DNA from: JAUICS01 sp964384335
GTDB taxonomy: Bacteria; Pseudomonadota; Alphaproteobacteria; Micavibrionales; Micavibrionaceae
NCBI GenBank assembly: GCA_964384335.1
Contig: CAYLKN010000006.1
Location: 1-64,000, forward strand
Direction: 5' to 3'
Length of the DNA: 64,000 nucleotides
The position numbers were made by a program, and so were the translations under genes. Positions 43,800 through 52,698 of this stretch are shown one piece after another (position 1 is the first letter of the stretch; each line of letters begins with the position of its first letter). The notes beneath the pieces were generated by a model. The model made no database searches. It was not told where the DNA came from and saw nothing but the letters and a program-made list of their open reading frames with translations.

Positions 43800-45254
43800 A
43801 TGAAATGTCATAATAAGATCTTTTGCAAGCCTGATGATCTTGGCAAACCTTTGCCCGAGTCTGAATATGCAGTGTCAGTGTGCATGCCGACCTGGCAACA
43901 TGTCGTGGATTACGAGGAAGGAAAAGACTATGTGCATAACGCTCTTCAGTCTGCATACCCGCGTTTTGTTTATTCCAGGCAATGCAGGGATTTGTTCAGA
44001 CAGATTGCTTTGAAACACGCCGGCCGGGATGAAGGGGTTATTGTGTTTCCATGCAGGGAAGCCGCGCAGGAATGCATACAGTTTGCAGGGGAAGGCAGCA
44101 CCAAGAATATCGATGATGGCATATTTGCCGCAATTTTTCCCGTTAATGTGCAGGATAAGGCAAAAGAATACTGGCAGCATGCCGGGCGCATAATTTCGGG
44201 CCGTCAAGCAGAAAGTATATTAAACAAAACAAGGCCTGATAACGAAAACGGAAAAGATGCCAAAAAGAGTATTATAAAAAGAATAAGCCATAATTCGGGA
44301 TATGAAGAATACAATGTCTATCTTTATCCGAGTGGTATGGCGGCGATCTATGATGCTTACAGGTTCCTGAGGGATGATCCCCGGGATAAAAAACACGCCG
44401 TTCAGTTTGGCTTTCCTTATATTGATACTTTAAAGATTATAAAAAAATTTGGAAAAGGTGAATTTATCAATTACGAAACGCCTGAAGATATATACAGACT
44501 GGAAAATTATATAGCCGGTAACCCGGTTGATGGGGTTTTTGCAGAGGTTCCGAGCAATCCAATGCTGCGGACAATCGATTTTAAAAAGCTTGGCAGAATG
44601 CTTCGGCGTTACAACGTCCCGCTTGTTATGGATGATACAGTGGGGACATTTTTTAACCTGGATATGTCAGAGTATGCCGATATTCTTGTAACGTCCCTTA
44701 CCAAATTTTTCTCCGGTGTTGGTGATGTTACCTGCGGTTCGTTATGCCTTAACCGTAAATCTCCTTTTTATGAGAGCTTTAAGCAACGACTGGACAGATA
44801 TTATGAAGATATTTTTTTCGCTGAAGACGCAATTGCTCTTGAACAAAACTCACGGGATTTTCAGGAAAGAATGCCAGTTATCAACAGGAATGCCGAAATC
44901 CTTGCTGATTACCTTAAAAACCATAAGAAAATCGCGCAGGTCAATTATCCCAAATTTGTGGATAAAGATTTGTATAACGTGTTGAAAACTGAAAAAGGCG
45001 GCTATGGCGGATTATTGTCTTTTACGCTCAAAAACAGGGAAGACGCCGTTACCGTTTACGATTCGCTTCAAATCAACAAAGGTCCAAGTCTTGGCACAAA
45101 TTACTCACTGGCCTGTCCTTATACTCTCCTCGCGCACTATAATGAACTTGATTTCGTTGAAAGCTGTGGTATTTCAAGATATCTTTTACGTGTTTCTGTC
45201 GGTATGGAAGATCATAACGACATTGTAAAACGCTTTGAAGTGGCATTGAAATAA
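43800..45254 (+). CDS. Fungal-type cystathionine gamma-synthase-like PLP enzyme
   Basis: A 484-residue enzyme of the Cys/Met metabolism PLP family. The PLP lysine is in TSLTKFFSG, and MDDTVGTFFN carries the conserved Asp. Residues 18-80 (EYAVSVCMPTWQHVVDYEEG, AYPRFVYSR) match the start of fungal STR2-type cystathionine gamma-synthases rather than E. coli MetB. YLYPSGMAAIYDAYR and EVPSNPMLRTIDF are also STR2-like. It probably joins cysteine to the MetA product. Divergent from metA, so the two form a methionine pair. Confidence 0.85.
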   Translation: MKCHNKIFCKPDDLGKPLPESEYAVSVCMPTWQHVVDYEEGKDYVHNALQSAYPRFVYSRQCRDLFRQIALKHAGRDEGVIVFPCREAAQECIQFAGEGSTKNIDDGIFAAIFPVNVQDKAKEYWQHAGRIISGRQAESILNKTRPDNENGKDAKKSIIKRISHNSGYEEYNVYLYPSGMAAIYDAYRFLRDDPRDKKHAVQFGFPYIDTLKIIKKFGKGEFINYETPEDIYRLENYIAGNPVDGVFAEVPSNPMLRTIDFKKLGRMLRRYNVPLVMDDTVGTFFNLDMSEYADILVTSLTKFFSGVGDVTCGSLCLNRKSPFYESFKQRLDRYYEDIFFAEDAIALEQNSRDFQERMPVINRNAEILADYLKNHKKIAQVNYPKFVDKDLYNVLKTEKGGYGGLLSFTLKNREDAVTVYDSLQINKGPSLGTNYSLACPYTLLAHYNELDFVESCGISRYLLRVSVGMEDHNDIVKRFEVALK

Positions 45255-45272
45255 ATATCACAATATCTGGAC

Positions 45273-46151
45273 ATGAATTCCGTTAAGGAAATAAGAGACA
45301 AAATTGACGATTTGGATAATCGTATTCACGATCTGTTGATCGAGCGTTCCGAATGCATTGAGGTTATTGCATCCTTAAAGAAAAAGGAGGGTGTGGAGGT
45401 TGTTCAGCCCGCCCGGGAGGCCCGCATGATACGGCGCTTAATCGAACGTCACCGGGGGCCTTTACCCCGCTCAGCCATTGTTCAGATCTGGCGCGAACTG
45501 GTTTCTGCCGTTTCGATGCTTCAGACGGGGATCAATGTAGCTGTGACCTGTCCCCCTGATAATGAGCATGCTTACCTTTACCGGGATATGGCGCGTGATT
45601 ACTTTGGCAGTGTCTTGCCACTTATCAGGCAGGATACGCCCATGGCGGCATTGACTGCGCTATGGGATGATAAAGTCAATTTCGCCGTGCTGCCCTGGCC
45701 AGATGCAACGAGCGAGGATCAGAACCAGCCGTGGTGGATTCATCTTTACAATTCAAATCTTAACAGATCTGAAAATCCCAAGCCGCTTCGGATTATTGGC
45801 AAACTTCCTTTACTGTTTCAGGAAGGTGATTTGAAACGAGATTATCCTGCCCTGATCATTTCCCGTTTTGAGACCAGGGCTTCAGGAAATGATGCCAGTT
45901 TTGTCTGTGCGGCAACAAAAACAGGAATAAGTCGCGCAAAAGTGATTGAGCTTGTCCGCAGATGCGGGCTTGAGCCTTTAAGTTTGCATAGTCATACTCC
46001 GCATGACGAACCTTATAAGTCCATTATCCTGATGGAACTGGATGATTTCATAGATGTTGAAAGTGATCCGCGCCTCGAGAACATGAGTAAGGACTTCCAG
46101 GACGATGATCTCAAACTGGTTAAAGTCGGTTCCTATCCGAAACTTCAATAA
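45273..46151 (+). CDS. Chorismate mutase with unknown C-terminal domain
   Basis: A 292-residue protein. The N-terminal 90 residues are an AroQ-type chorismate mutase: IRDKIDDLDNRIHDLLIERS with the first catalytic Arg region, IASLKKKEGVEVVQPAREARM, and the WRELVSAVSMLQ helix. Residues about 97-292 resemble the space of a prephenate dehydratase domain but lack its GxxGTFSxxA and TRF motifs, so dehydratase function is unlikely. The C-terminal part may be degenerate or regulatory. Starts 18 bp after the PLP-enzyme gene. Confidence 0.82.
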   Translation: MNSVKEIRDKIDDLDNRIHDLLIERSECIEVIASLKKKEGVEVVQPAREARMIRRLIERHRGPLPRSAIVQIWRELVSAVSMLQTGINVAVTCPPDNEHAYLYRDMARDYFGSVLPLIRQDTPMAALTALWDDKVNFAVLPWPDATSEDQNQPWWIHLYNSNLNRSENPKPLRIIGKLPLLFQEGDLKRDYPALIISRFETRASGNDASFVCAATKTGISRAKVIELVRRCGLEPLSLHSHTPHDEPYKSIILMELDDFIDVESDPRLENMSKDFQDDDLKLVKVGSYPKLQ

Positions 46152-46152
46152 T

Positions 46153-46894
46153 GACCCGTTGCAAAAGTATGATTTTTAGGCTGTTGGGTTAGTACGTAAC
46201 CTCAAAGCCAGCTTTTTGAAGTACCTGTTTTGCCTTTTCAAGCATATTGTTTTTGAGCATTACATAGTCTGTATCAAAAGTTGAAATTGCGAATATACTA
46301 ATTTTGGCGTCAGCCAAAGGTAAGGCTATTGACGAAAGAATGCCCGTCAATGAGAAATCAAGAGGACCTTCCACCTTAAGACATTTCCAGTTGTCCTCTC
46401 TGTTTTCAACTTCTTCCTGAATCACATTCGTATCACAAACTATTGAAAGTTCTTCATCTGTACGGGAAACAGAATAGAAACCACTTCGATATAACCAATC
46501 TGGAATTTTTTCTTCCGGAGAATATCTCAGTATAGAATAAGTTCCTTGAATTTCTAGTAATTTCATTGAGCATGTCCAAAAGTTTAAGGCATTCCCGGGA
46601 GTTGGAAACTACCAACCCACGTTATAATTTAATGGATCATCTCTTTCACACAAGCGACAATTTCACACAAGCGACAATTTCGTAACCTGATGCGATCACG
46701 GCGGATATTTTCAATCAGATGGTTTTCTGTTTGCACCCGGCATTGGACAAGCTTCACCGGAGGAAGAACCGTTCTGGCCGTCCTTATGGTCTGGGCGGTC
46801 TGGAAGATCACAACACCTTCGACATGCCTTACAAAAAACCAAGAAAAGGTCAAATTGCGCCCTGAGCAAAATCACGCTACTTTTGCAACAAGTC
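46153..46894. repeat. Segment bounded by 17-bp inverted repeats
   Basis: GACCCGTTGCAAAAGTA at 46153-46169 and TACTTTTGCAACAAGTC at 46878-46894 are inverted repeats with 15 of 17 matches. The ends recall insertion sequences with TGTTGCAAA termini (IS6-like), but no transposase is recognised inside. The segment contains the ACT-domain gene plus about 300 bp of uninterpreted sequence. Confidence 0.55.
46189..46566 (-). CDS. ACT-domain (CASTOR/ACT_7-like) protein
   Basis: A 125-residue protein with two ACT-like halves. The motifs GTYSILRYSPEEKIPDWLYR and SVSRTDEELSIVCD match the small CASTOR/ACT_7 proteins of bacteria, which probably bind amino acids. The second half has TGILSSIALPLADAKISIFA with the usual glycine-rich ACT turn and DTDYVMLKN. 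No ribosome site is evident at the ATG. It is flanked by imperfect inverted repeats, so it may have been acquired. Confidence 0.8.
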   Translation of the reverse strand: MKLLEIQGTYSILRYSPEEKIPDWLYRSGFYSVSRTDEELSIVCDTNVIQEEVENREDNWKCLKVEGPLDFSLTGILSSIALPLADAKISIFAISTFDTDYVMLKNNMLEKAKQVLQKAGFEVTY

Positions 46895-47027
46895 TACTGT
46901 AATATCCAAATTTGTTGTGTAGATTTCCGCAAGCCTTTCGTCTTTGGCTTGAAAACAGGGCACAGGCGGCAGTATCATTTAGCAAGTTGCTTGGGTAATA
47001 TTCAAAAAATATCAGGAAGGAATAATC
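46567..47027. other. 461-bp region with no recognised gene; tandem 17-bp duplication
   Basis: Frames of 60-75 codons on both strands are present (for example 46629-46853 minus, 46690-46902 plus) but match nothing I recognise and are probably not genes. TTTCACACAAGCGACAA is duplicated in tandem at 46644-46660 and 46661-46677. The right inverted repeat of the bounded segment is at 46878-46894. The last 100 bp should hold the promoter of the outer-membrane protein gene. Confidence 0.5.
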
Positions 47028-47741
47028 ATGAAGCCATTGAAAACCCTTACCATTGCTTGTTTAAGTGCAGGCCTGCCTTTCGTTTTTGCAACCGACGTTC
47101 TGGCAAAAGACTACAGAAACAGGGGGCATGACAAGATGGGCAGTGCTTCATATTTTCAGGGAATATATGGAAAAGTGATGGGTGGTGTCGGTTTTACCGA
47201 GGATCATGATTTTGAAACCAATGCTGCTGGCGTAAGAAGGATTGAAACGGAACTCAGTACGGGGCTGGCAATTCTTGGCGCTGTCGGCTACGATTTCGGC
47301 AACTGGCGGAGCGAGTTTGAGTTATCCTACAGAACGAATTCAGTTGATGTGCATAATTCTTCGGTTGCCGGTGATCTGAACGGGGCGACTGGAGATTTAA
47401 TGGCCTTTGCCGCTATGATAAACGCCTATTACGATTTTGAAAACGAATCAAATTATACGCCGTATCTCGGGGCCGGTGTCGGCTGGGCAAGCGTGGATTA
47501 TGACGGCTATGGCGTTACCAGTAATGCGAATGTTGTAAATGATGATGACAGTGTTTTTGCTTACCAGTTAATGGGTGGCTTTGATTATCAGTTTTCCGAA
47601 CATTTGAAAGGTATTGTCGAATACAGATATTTCGGCACTTCAGATCCTGAATTTACTACGAATGTGGGCGCAACATCTAATGATACGGATACTGAATTTT
47701 CCAGTCATGCCATTCTCATTGGGGCCGGTATCAATTTCTGA
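47028..47741 (+). CDS. Outer-membrane beta-barrel protein (OmpA/opacity-like)
   Basis: A 237-residue precursor with a signal peptide (about residues 1-26, ending DVLAK) and a small barrel of about eight strands. Features are GIYGKVMGGVGFTEDHDF, SNYTPYLGAGVGWASVDYDG and the C-terminal strand ending AILIGAGINF with terminal Phe, as recognised by the BAM complex. AGGAAGGAAT lies before the ATG. No role beyond structural/surface protein can be given. Confidence 0.85.
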   Translation: MKPLKTLTIACLSAGLPFVFATDVLAKDYRNRGHDKMGSASYFQGIYGKVMGGVGFTEDHDFETNAAGVRRIETELSTGLAILGAVGYDFGNWRSEFELSYRTNSVDVHNSSVAGDLNGATGDLMAFAAMINAYYDFENESNYTPYLGAGVGWASVDYDGYGVTSNANVVNDDDSVFAYQLMGGFDYQFSEHLKGIVEYRYFGTSDPEFTTNVGATSNDTDTEFSSHAILIGAGINF

Positions 47742-47770
47742 TTTTAATTTGATACTGAAACAAATTTCTA

Positions 47771-47902
47771 GGGCAGATCGTGTTCAAATATAATCACTAT
47801 GATTATATTTGAAAAGCATGAATCTGCCCTGACTTATTGAATCGACGAGCAAATTTACGCGATCAAAAATTGCAAAGCGATTTTTTTGATCGCGATTTGC
47901 TC
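47771..47902. terminator. Two strong hairpins between convergent genes
   Basis: First: GGGCAGAT at 47771 pairs with ATCTGCCC at 47822-47829, enclosing a 13-bp perfect inner stem (TTCAAATATAATC with GATTATATTTGAA). Second: GAGCAAAT...CGCGATCAAAAA (47847-47869) pairs with TTTTTTTGATCGCGATTTGCTC (47881-47902) with a small bulge. They close the outer-membrane protein gene and the convergent nfeD gene; the second ends exactly at the nfeD stop. Confidence 0.6.
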
Positions 47903-49362
47903 TAAGTGACGTTTGTAATTTTGACTTTAAGGCCATGAAGTTCAACGATTTTTACATCTTCGTTTTCTTCAAGGTCCATTTCGGCGTCTGAATAGGCATG
48001 CCACTGCTCCCCGTAAATGCGGATTTTACCTTCGCGGCCATTCCATGACACAATTTTGGCCGTGTCGCCGACCATCGACTCCGTGCCGGTGCTTATCTTT
48101 TCCCGGAATGTTTTGATCGCCATCCACACAATTATCCCTGCGATTATCAGTCCGGTAAAGGCCACGCCGAATATAACGCCCCATTCCAGTTCAAGCCCCG
48201 GCATATATTCGGTTTTGAAAAGCATTGTCATACCCGTTACGAAAGCTGTGAATCCGCCGAGACCCAAAATACCGAAAGAGGGAATGAAGGCCTCCGCAAT
48301 CATAAAGGCAAGGCCCAGAAGCATTAAAATGGCGCCGGTGGCGTTAACGGGAAGGATATTCATGGCGTAAAGCCCCATTGTCAGAGAGATCGCCCCTATA
48401 ACGCCCGGTATCATTGTCCCGGGGTTGTAAAATTCCAGCAATATGCCGTAAAAACCGATGGACATCAGAATAACCGCCACGTTTGGATCCGTAATCATTA
48501 TCAGAAAGCGGGTCACAAAATCAGGCTCCAGAACCTGAACCCGCGCATTCTCTGTCTCAAGCAAAACGTTCTGCTCACCTTTTAATGTAATGGTTTTGCC
48601 ATCAATCTTTTGAAGCAACTCCGTTCTTGAAGCCGCAACATATTCAATTACGTTTTTCTCGAGAGCTTCGTTGGCAGTTATACTTTCCGCCTCCGTAACC
48701 GCTTTTTCCGCCCACTCGGCATTCCGTCCCCTCAACTCCGCAAGGCCGCGGATAAATGCGGCAGTATCCTCAACCGATTTTTTGCGTAAATCCTGTCTTC
48801 CGGGGTCAAGTGCACGGCGCAGGGTATCAATATCAAATTGCCGATTTTCGTTTTCGGCGTTTTCATTTTTTGTTTCCGTATTCTTTTCATTGTCTTTATT
48901 ATCGCTTTGTTCCTTACTCTCACCGGACTGCGTCTTGATAGCCCCCTGCATTTGTATGGGCGTGGCGGCGCCGACATTCGTGCCGGGTGCCATGGCCGCA
49001 ATATGAGCGGAATAAAGCAGAAAAGTTCCTGCGCTTGCCGCATGCGCGCCGGAGGGAGCGACATAAATGGCCACAGGCACCGGGGAGTCAATAATGCGCT
49101 GCGTCATCTCCCGTGTTGTGGTTAAAAGACCGCCAGGGGTATCCAGCTCTATAACAAGAAGCTGCGCATCGTTTTCGGCCGCCTTTTCAATTCCGAAATT
49201 CATGAAATCGGCTATTGCCGGCCCTATTGCCCCTTTCATCTGAAGAACATAAACAGGATTTTGATTTTGCGCGTTTGCGGTGATGGAGAACGCGATGATT
49301 CCAAGGGTGACAATAAATGTCAGAATTAACCTGAATATTGGAATTGAGTGATTTATATACAA
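47902..49362 (-). CDS. NfeD-family membrane serine protease
   Basis: A 486-residue protein: signal peptide (about 1-31), a ClpP-like protease domain (about 35-240) with nucleophile Ser110 in SGAHAASAGTF, a conserved VEDTAAFIRGLAELRGRN carrying the expected partner region, then four to five membrane helices (about 280-420) and a C-terminal NfeD OB-fold domain. A Glu/Asn/Lys-rich insert (about 145-172) interrupts the protease domain. Such proteases cut stomatin-like proteins; the slipin is 21 kb away instead of adjacent. Confidence 0.9.
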   Translation of the reverse strand: MYINHSIPIFRLILTFIVTLGIIAFSITANAQNQNPVYVLQMKGAIGPAIADFMNFGIEKAAENDAQLLVIELDTPGGLLTTTREMTQRIIDSPVPVAIYVAPSGAHAASAGTFLLYSAHIAAMAPGTNVGAATPIQMQGAIKTQSGESKEQSDNKDNEKNTETKNENAENENRQFDIDTLRRALDPGRQDLRKKSVEDTAAFIRGLAELRGRNAEWAEKAVTEAESITANEALEKNVIEYVAASRTELLQKIDGKTITLKGEQNVLLETENARVQVLEPDFVTRFLIMITDPNVAVILMSIGFYGILLEFYNPGTMIPGVIGAISLTMGLYAMNILPVNATGAILMLLGLAFMIAEAFIPSFGILGLGGFTAFVTGMTMLFKTEYMPGLELEWGVIFGVAFTGLIIAGIIVWMAIKTFREKISTGTESMVGDTAKIVSWNGREGKIRIYGEQWHAYSDAEMDLEENEDVKIVELHGLKVKITNVT

Positions 49363-49526
49363 GTATGATCCTTTCTTCTAGAATACTTACAATAATATAT
49401 TCAAGAATTTAGAAAACAGTTAATGCAAAATCTAGTGTCTACTGATTAACCGGTATTGGCGCATTCCTTTGAGCAGGCATTAACAATGCAGGTTTTTTGC
49501 GGATAAAAGCTTTTTAAGTGTTTCGG

Positions 49527-50639
49527 TTAATTCGCTTCAAGTTCTCTGATTATCGCATCCCCCATTTCGAATGTGGAACAGGGAGTATGGCTTTCCCCTG
49601 CGATGTCCGGTGTGCGGATTTCTTTTTTCAGCACGGACTGGACTGCCGTTTCTATTTTACCGGCCATGTCTGCACGATCGAATGAATACCGCAGGGCCAT
49701 CGCAAAGCTTAGAATGGTGGCCAGTGGGTTGGCCTTGCCCTGGCCCGCGATATCGGGTGCGGAGCCGTGAACAGGCTCATAAAGCGCGTTACGTCGGCCT
49801 GTTGGTTCATCGATGGCTCCAAAGGATGCGGACGGCAGCATGCCAAGGGAGCCTGTGAGCATCGCCGCCTCATCAGACAAAATATCCCCGAACAGGTTAT
49901 CAGTAACAATCACGTCAAACTGTTTCGGATTGCGTAAAAGCTGCATTGCACAGTTATCCGCATACATATGGGACAACTGAACATCCGTGTAATTCTCACC
50001 CTGTAATTTTGTAACCTCTTCACGCCAGAGTTTGCCGCTCTCCATAACATTGGCTTTGTCGCATGATGTAACCCGTCCTGATCGTTTTTTTGCCAGATCA
50101 AAGGCAACGCGGGCCACGCGATGGATTTCGGAAGTTGTGTAAACCTGTGTATTAACACCGCGCCTTTCACCGCCGCCGATGTCCTCAATGCCGCGTGGGT
50201 CACCAAAATAAATACCGCCGGTCAGTTCCCGCACGATCATGATATCAAGACCTTTGACAATTTCCGGCTTTAAACTAGAAGCGTCGATAAGGGCATCAAA
50301 TACAATAGCCGGACGCAGATTGGCAAATAAATCAAGATCTTTACGCAGTTTCAGCAGGCCGCACTCTGGCCTGATGTCATAGGCAACGTGATCCCACTTT
50401 GGCCCGCCGACGGCACCCAGCAGGACTGCATCCGCCATACGGCATTTTTCAATCGTTTTTTCCGCAACAGGCTTGCCGTGAACATCAATGGCTGCCCCGC
50501 CGACAAGGTCGTCCTCTACCGAAAAAGACACATCTGTGTTTTCATTGATCCAGACAATTATCTTTTTCACTTCAGCCATTACTTCGGGGCCGATACCGTC
50601 GCCCGGCAGCATAATGATATTAAACTGGTTTTCAGTCAT
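49527..50639 (-). CDS. leuB: 3-isopropylmalate dehydrogenase
   Basis: A 370-residue enzyme that oxidises and decarboxylates 3-isopropylmalate to the leucine precursor. The N-terminal MLPGDGIGPEVM, the substrate/NAD region LLGAVGGPKWD, ELTGGIYFGDPR and the metal-binding DNLFGDILSDEAAMLTGS are complete. Length is normal. It is the last leu gene in the rplS-leuC-leuD-leuB run, 32 bp after leuD. Confidence 0.96.
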   Translation of the reverse strand: MTENQFNIIMLPGDGIGPEVMAEVKKIIVWINENTDVSFSVEDDLVGGAAIDVHGKPVAEKTIEKCRMADAVLLGAVGGPKWDHVAYDIRPECGLLKLRKDLDLFANLRPAIVFDALIDASSLKPEIVKGLDIMIVRELTGGIYFGDPRGIEDIGGGERRGVNTQVYTTSEIHRVARVAFDLAKKRSGRVTSCDKANVMESGKLWREEVTKLQGENYTDVQLSHMYADNCAMQLLRNPKQFDVIVTDNLFGDILSDEAAMLTGSLGMLPSASFGAIDEPTGRRNALYEPVHGSAPDIAGQGKANPLATILSFAMALRYSFDRADMAGKIETAVQSVLKKEIRTPDIAGESHTPCSTFEMGDAIIRELEAN

Positions 50640-50671
50640 TTTTTCCTCAGTCTTTTAATTGGAATTCTCTC

Positions 50672-51280
50672 TTAACTGAAAAGCCACGGCCTGTTTTCTT
50701 TCAGACTGTGTTCGTAATCTGAAATCGCCGCATCTTTCTTCAGGGTTTCCCCGATTTCATCCAGTCCTTCCATCAGGCTTTTTTTGCGGAAAGGATCAAT
50801 TTCAAAATCGAAAATATGATTTCCGGCCCGTATTTGCTGGGATTCAAGATCCACTGTTATGGGCTCGGAGGGAAAATCCTGTGCGCGTTCCATAAGGATA
50901 TCGACCTTTTTTTTGGGAAGTGCAATCGGAAGTATCCCGTTTTTAAAGGAATTGTTGTAAAAAATATCGGCATAGCCTGAAGCAATGATGCAGCGAAAGC
51001 CAAAATCCTGTAATGCCCATGGTGCATGTTCACGGGATGAGCCGCAGCCGAAATTTTCCCCCGTAATCAGGATAGAGGCATTGCGGTATGGTTTCCGGTT
51101 AAGCACAAAATCCGTATTTTCAAGCCCGTCGGCATTATAACGATCCTCATGAAAGGCATGTACGCCAAGCCCCGACCGTTTGATCGTGCGCAGAAACTGT
51201 TTCGGAATAATCTTGTCCGTATCCACATTGTTAACCGGTAAGGGGACCGCGATTCCGGTGTGCGTTATGAATTTTTCCAT
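50672..51280 (-). CDS. leuD: 3-isopropylmalate dehydratase small subunit
   Basis: A 202-residue subunit that with LeuC converts 2- to 3-isopropylmalate. NVDTDKIIPKQFL near the N-terminus and GENFGCGSSREHAPWAL, with the mobile substrate loop, are intact. It starts 2 bp after the leuC stop, so LeuC and LeuD are probably translated together. Confidence 0.96.
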   Translation of the reverse strand: MEKFITHTGIAVPLPVNNVDTDKIIPKQFLRTIKRSGLGVHAFHEDRYNADGLENTDFVLNRKPYRNASILITGENFGCGSSREHAPWALQDFGFRCIIASGYADIFYNNSFKNGILPIALPKKKVDILMERAQDFPSEPITVDLESQQIRAGNHIFDFEIDPFRKKSLMEGLDEIGETLKKDAAISDYEHSLKENRPWLFS

Positions 51281-51282
51281 GC

Positions 51283-52692
51283 TCAGAACTTCCTGATATC
51301 TGTAAGTTTACCTCTTATTGCGGCGGCTGCCGCCATGGCAGGACTCATCAGATGCGTTCGTCCGCCACGGCCCTGACGCCCTTCAAAATTACGGTTGGAG
51401 GTCGATGCGCAGCGTTCCCCTGGTTTCAGCTGGTCCGGATTCATACCAAGACACATTGAACATCCGGGCTCACGCCAGTCAAAACCGCTTTCCCTGAAGA
51501 TTTTGTCAAGACCTTCCGCCTCGGCCTGCTGCTTTACAAGTCCGGATCCCGGAACAATCATTGCGTCTATATGGTCTGCGACTTTTCTGCCTTTAACAAT
51601 TTTGGCAACTTCGCGCAGGTCCTCAATCCGGGCATTTGTGCACGATCCGATAAAAACCCTGTCAAACCGTATATCCTGCATCGGCATGCCCGGCTTAAGG
51701 TCCATGTATTCAAGTGCGCGTTCAGCCGCTTTACGTTTGCCTTCATCATTAAAACAGGAAGGGAAGGGGACATTGCCGTCAACAGGAACAACGTCTTCAG
51801 GACTTGTGCCCCATGTAACCTGCGGTGCAACTGTTCCGGCATCAAGAATCACTTCCCTGTCATACTGCGCCCCGTTATCAGAGGGCAGGGATGCCCAGTA
51901 TTCCACAGCTTTATCCCAGTATTTATCCTCAGGGGCCATAGGCCTCCCTTTTATATAGGCATATGTCGTTTCGTCGGGTGCGATCATACCCGCACGCGCT
52001 CCGCCCTCGATCGACATGTTGCACATGGTCATGCGTCCTTCCATGGACAGATTCCGTACGGCCTCGCCGGCATATTCCAGGACATATCCCGTTCCGCCGG
52101 CCGTACCGATCTGGCTTATGATATCAAGGATCATATCTTTGGCAGTTATGCCTTCCGCCAGTTTGCCGTCCACAGTTATGCGCATCGACTTTGCCCTGCT
52201 TTGCAGAAGGGTCTGAGTGGCAAGCACATGCTCTACCTCTGACGTTCCAATGCCGAACGCCAGCGCACCGAATGCGCCGTGTGTGCTGGTATGGCTGTCA
52301 CCACAGACTATGGTCATGCCGGGCTGGGTAAATCCCTGTTCAGGGCCAATGACATGAACAATGCCCTGCCGCCTGTCCATCATATCGAAAAACTGAATGC
52401 CGAAATCATCGGTGTTTTTTGCCAGCGCTTCAAGCTGAATACGGCTTTCTTCTTCTTTTATGCCGTTAGACCTGTCGGTGGTCGGGACATTATGGTCTGC
52501 CACGGCCAGTGTGGCATCGGGTCGCCTGACTTTCCGTCCGGCCATGCGAAGGCCTTCAAATGCCTGCGGAGAAGTGACTTCATGCACCAAATGGCGATCT
52601 ATATATATAAGGCATGTGCCATCGCCGAAACGATGCACAACGTGCTGATCCCATATTTTTTCGTATAAGGTTTGCGGTCTGGATGCGCCCAT
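51283..52692 (-). CDS. leuC: 3-isopropylmalate dehydratase large subunit
   Basis: A 469-residue aconitase-family subunit carrying a 4Fe-4S cluster. The three cluster cysteines are in FIGSCTNARIEDL and EPGCSMCLGMNPD; VCGDSHTSTHGAFGALAFGI is the substrate region. It begins 6 bp after the rplS stop, an arrangement seen in many alphaproteobacteria that ties leucine synthesis to a ribosomal operon. Length is normal. Confidence 0.96.
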   Translation of the reverse strand: MGASRPQTLYEKIWDQHVVHRFGDGTCLIYIDRHLVHEVTSPQAFEGLRMAGRKVRRPDATLAVADHNVPTTDRSNGIKEEESRIQLEALAKNTDDFGIQFFDMMDRRQGIVHVIGPEQGFTQPGMTIVCGDSHTSTHGAFGALAFGIGTSEVEHVLATQTLLQSRAKSMRITVDGKLAEGITAKDMILDIISQIGTAGGTGYVLEYAGEAVRNLSMEGRMTMCNMSIEGGARAGMIAPDETTYAYIKGRPMAPEDKYWDKAVEYWASLPSDNGAQYDREVILDAGTVAPQVTWGTSPEDVVPVDGNVPFPSCFNDEGKRKAAERALEYMDLKPGMPMQDIRFDRVFIGSCTNARIEDLREVAKIVKGRKVADHIDAMIVPGSGLVKQQAEAEGLDKIFRESGFDWREPGCSMCLGMNPDQLKPGERCASTSNRNFEGRQGRGGRTHLMSPAMAAAAAIRGKLTDIRKF

Positions 52693-52698
52693 ACGGAC

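Noticed and set aside
46629..46902. Transposase genes inside the inverted-repeat-bounded segment
   Set aside because: Frames on both strands are short and match no transposase motif I know; listed only as unassigned sequence.
51571..52242. Long plus-strand frame opposite leuC
   Set aside because: leuC is complete and recognisable on the minus strand; the antisense frame has no ribosome site or known domain.
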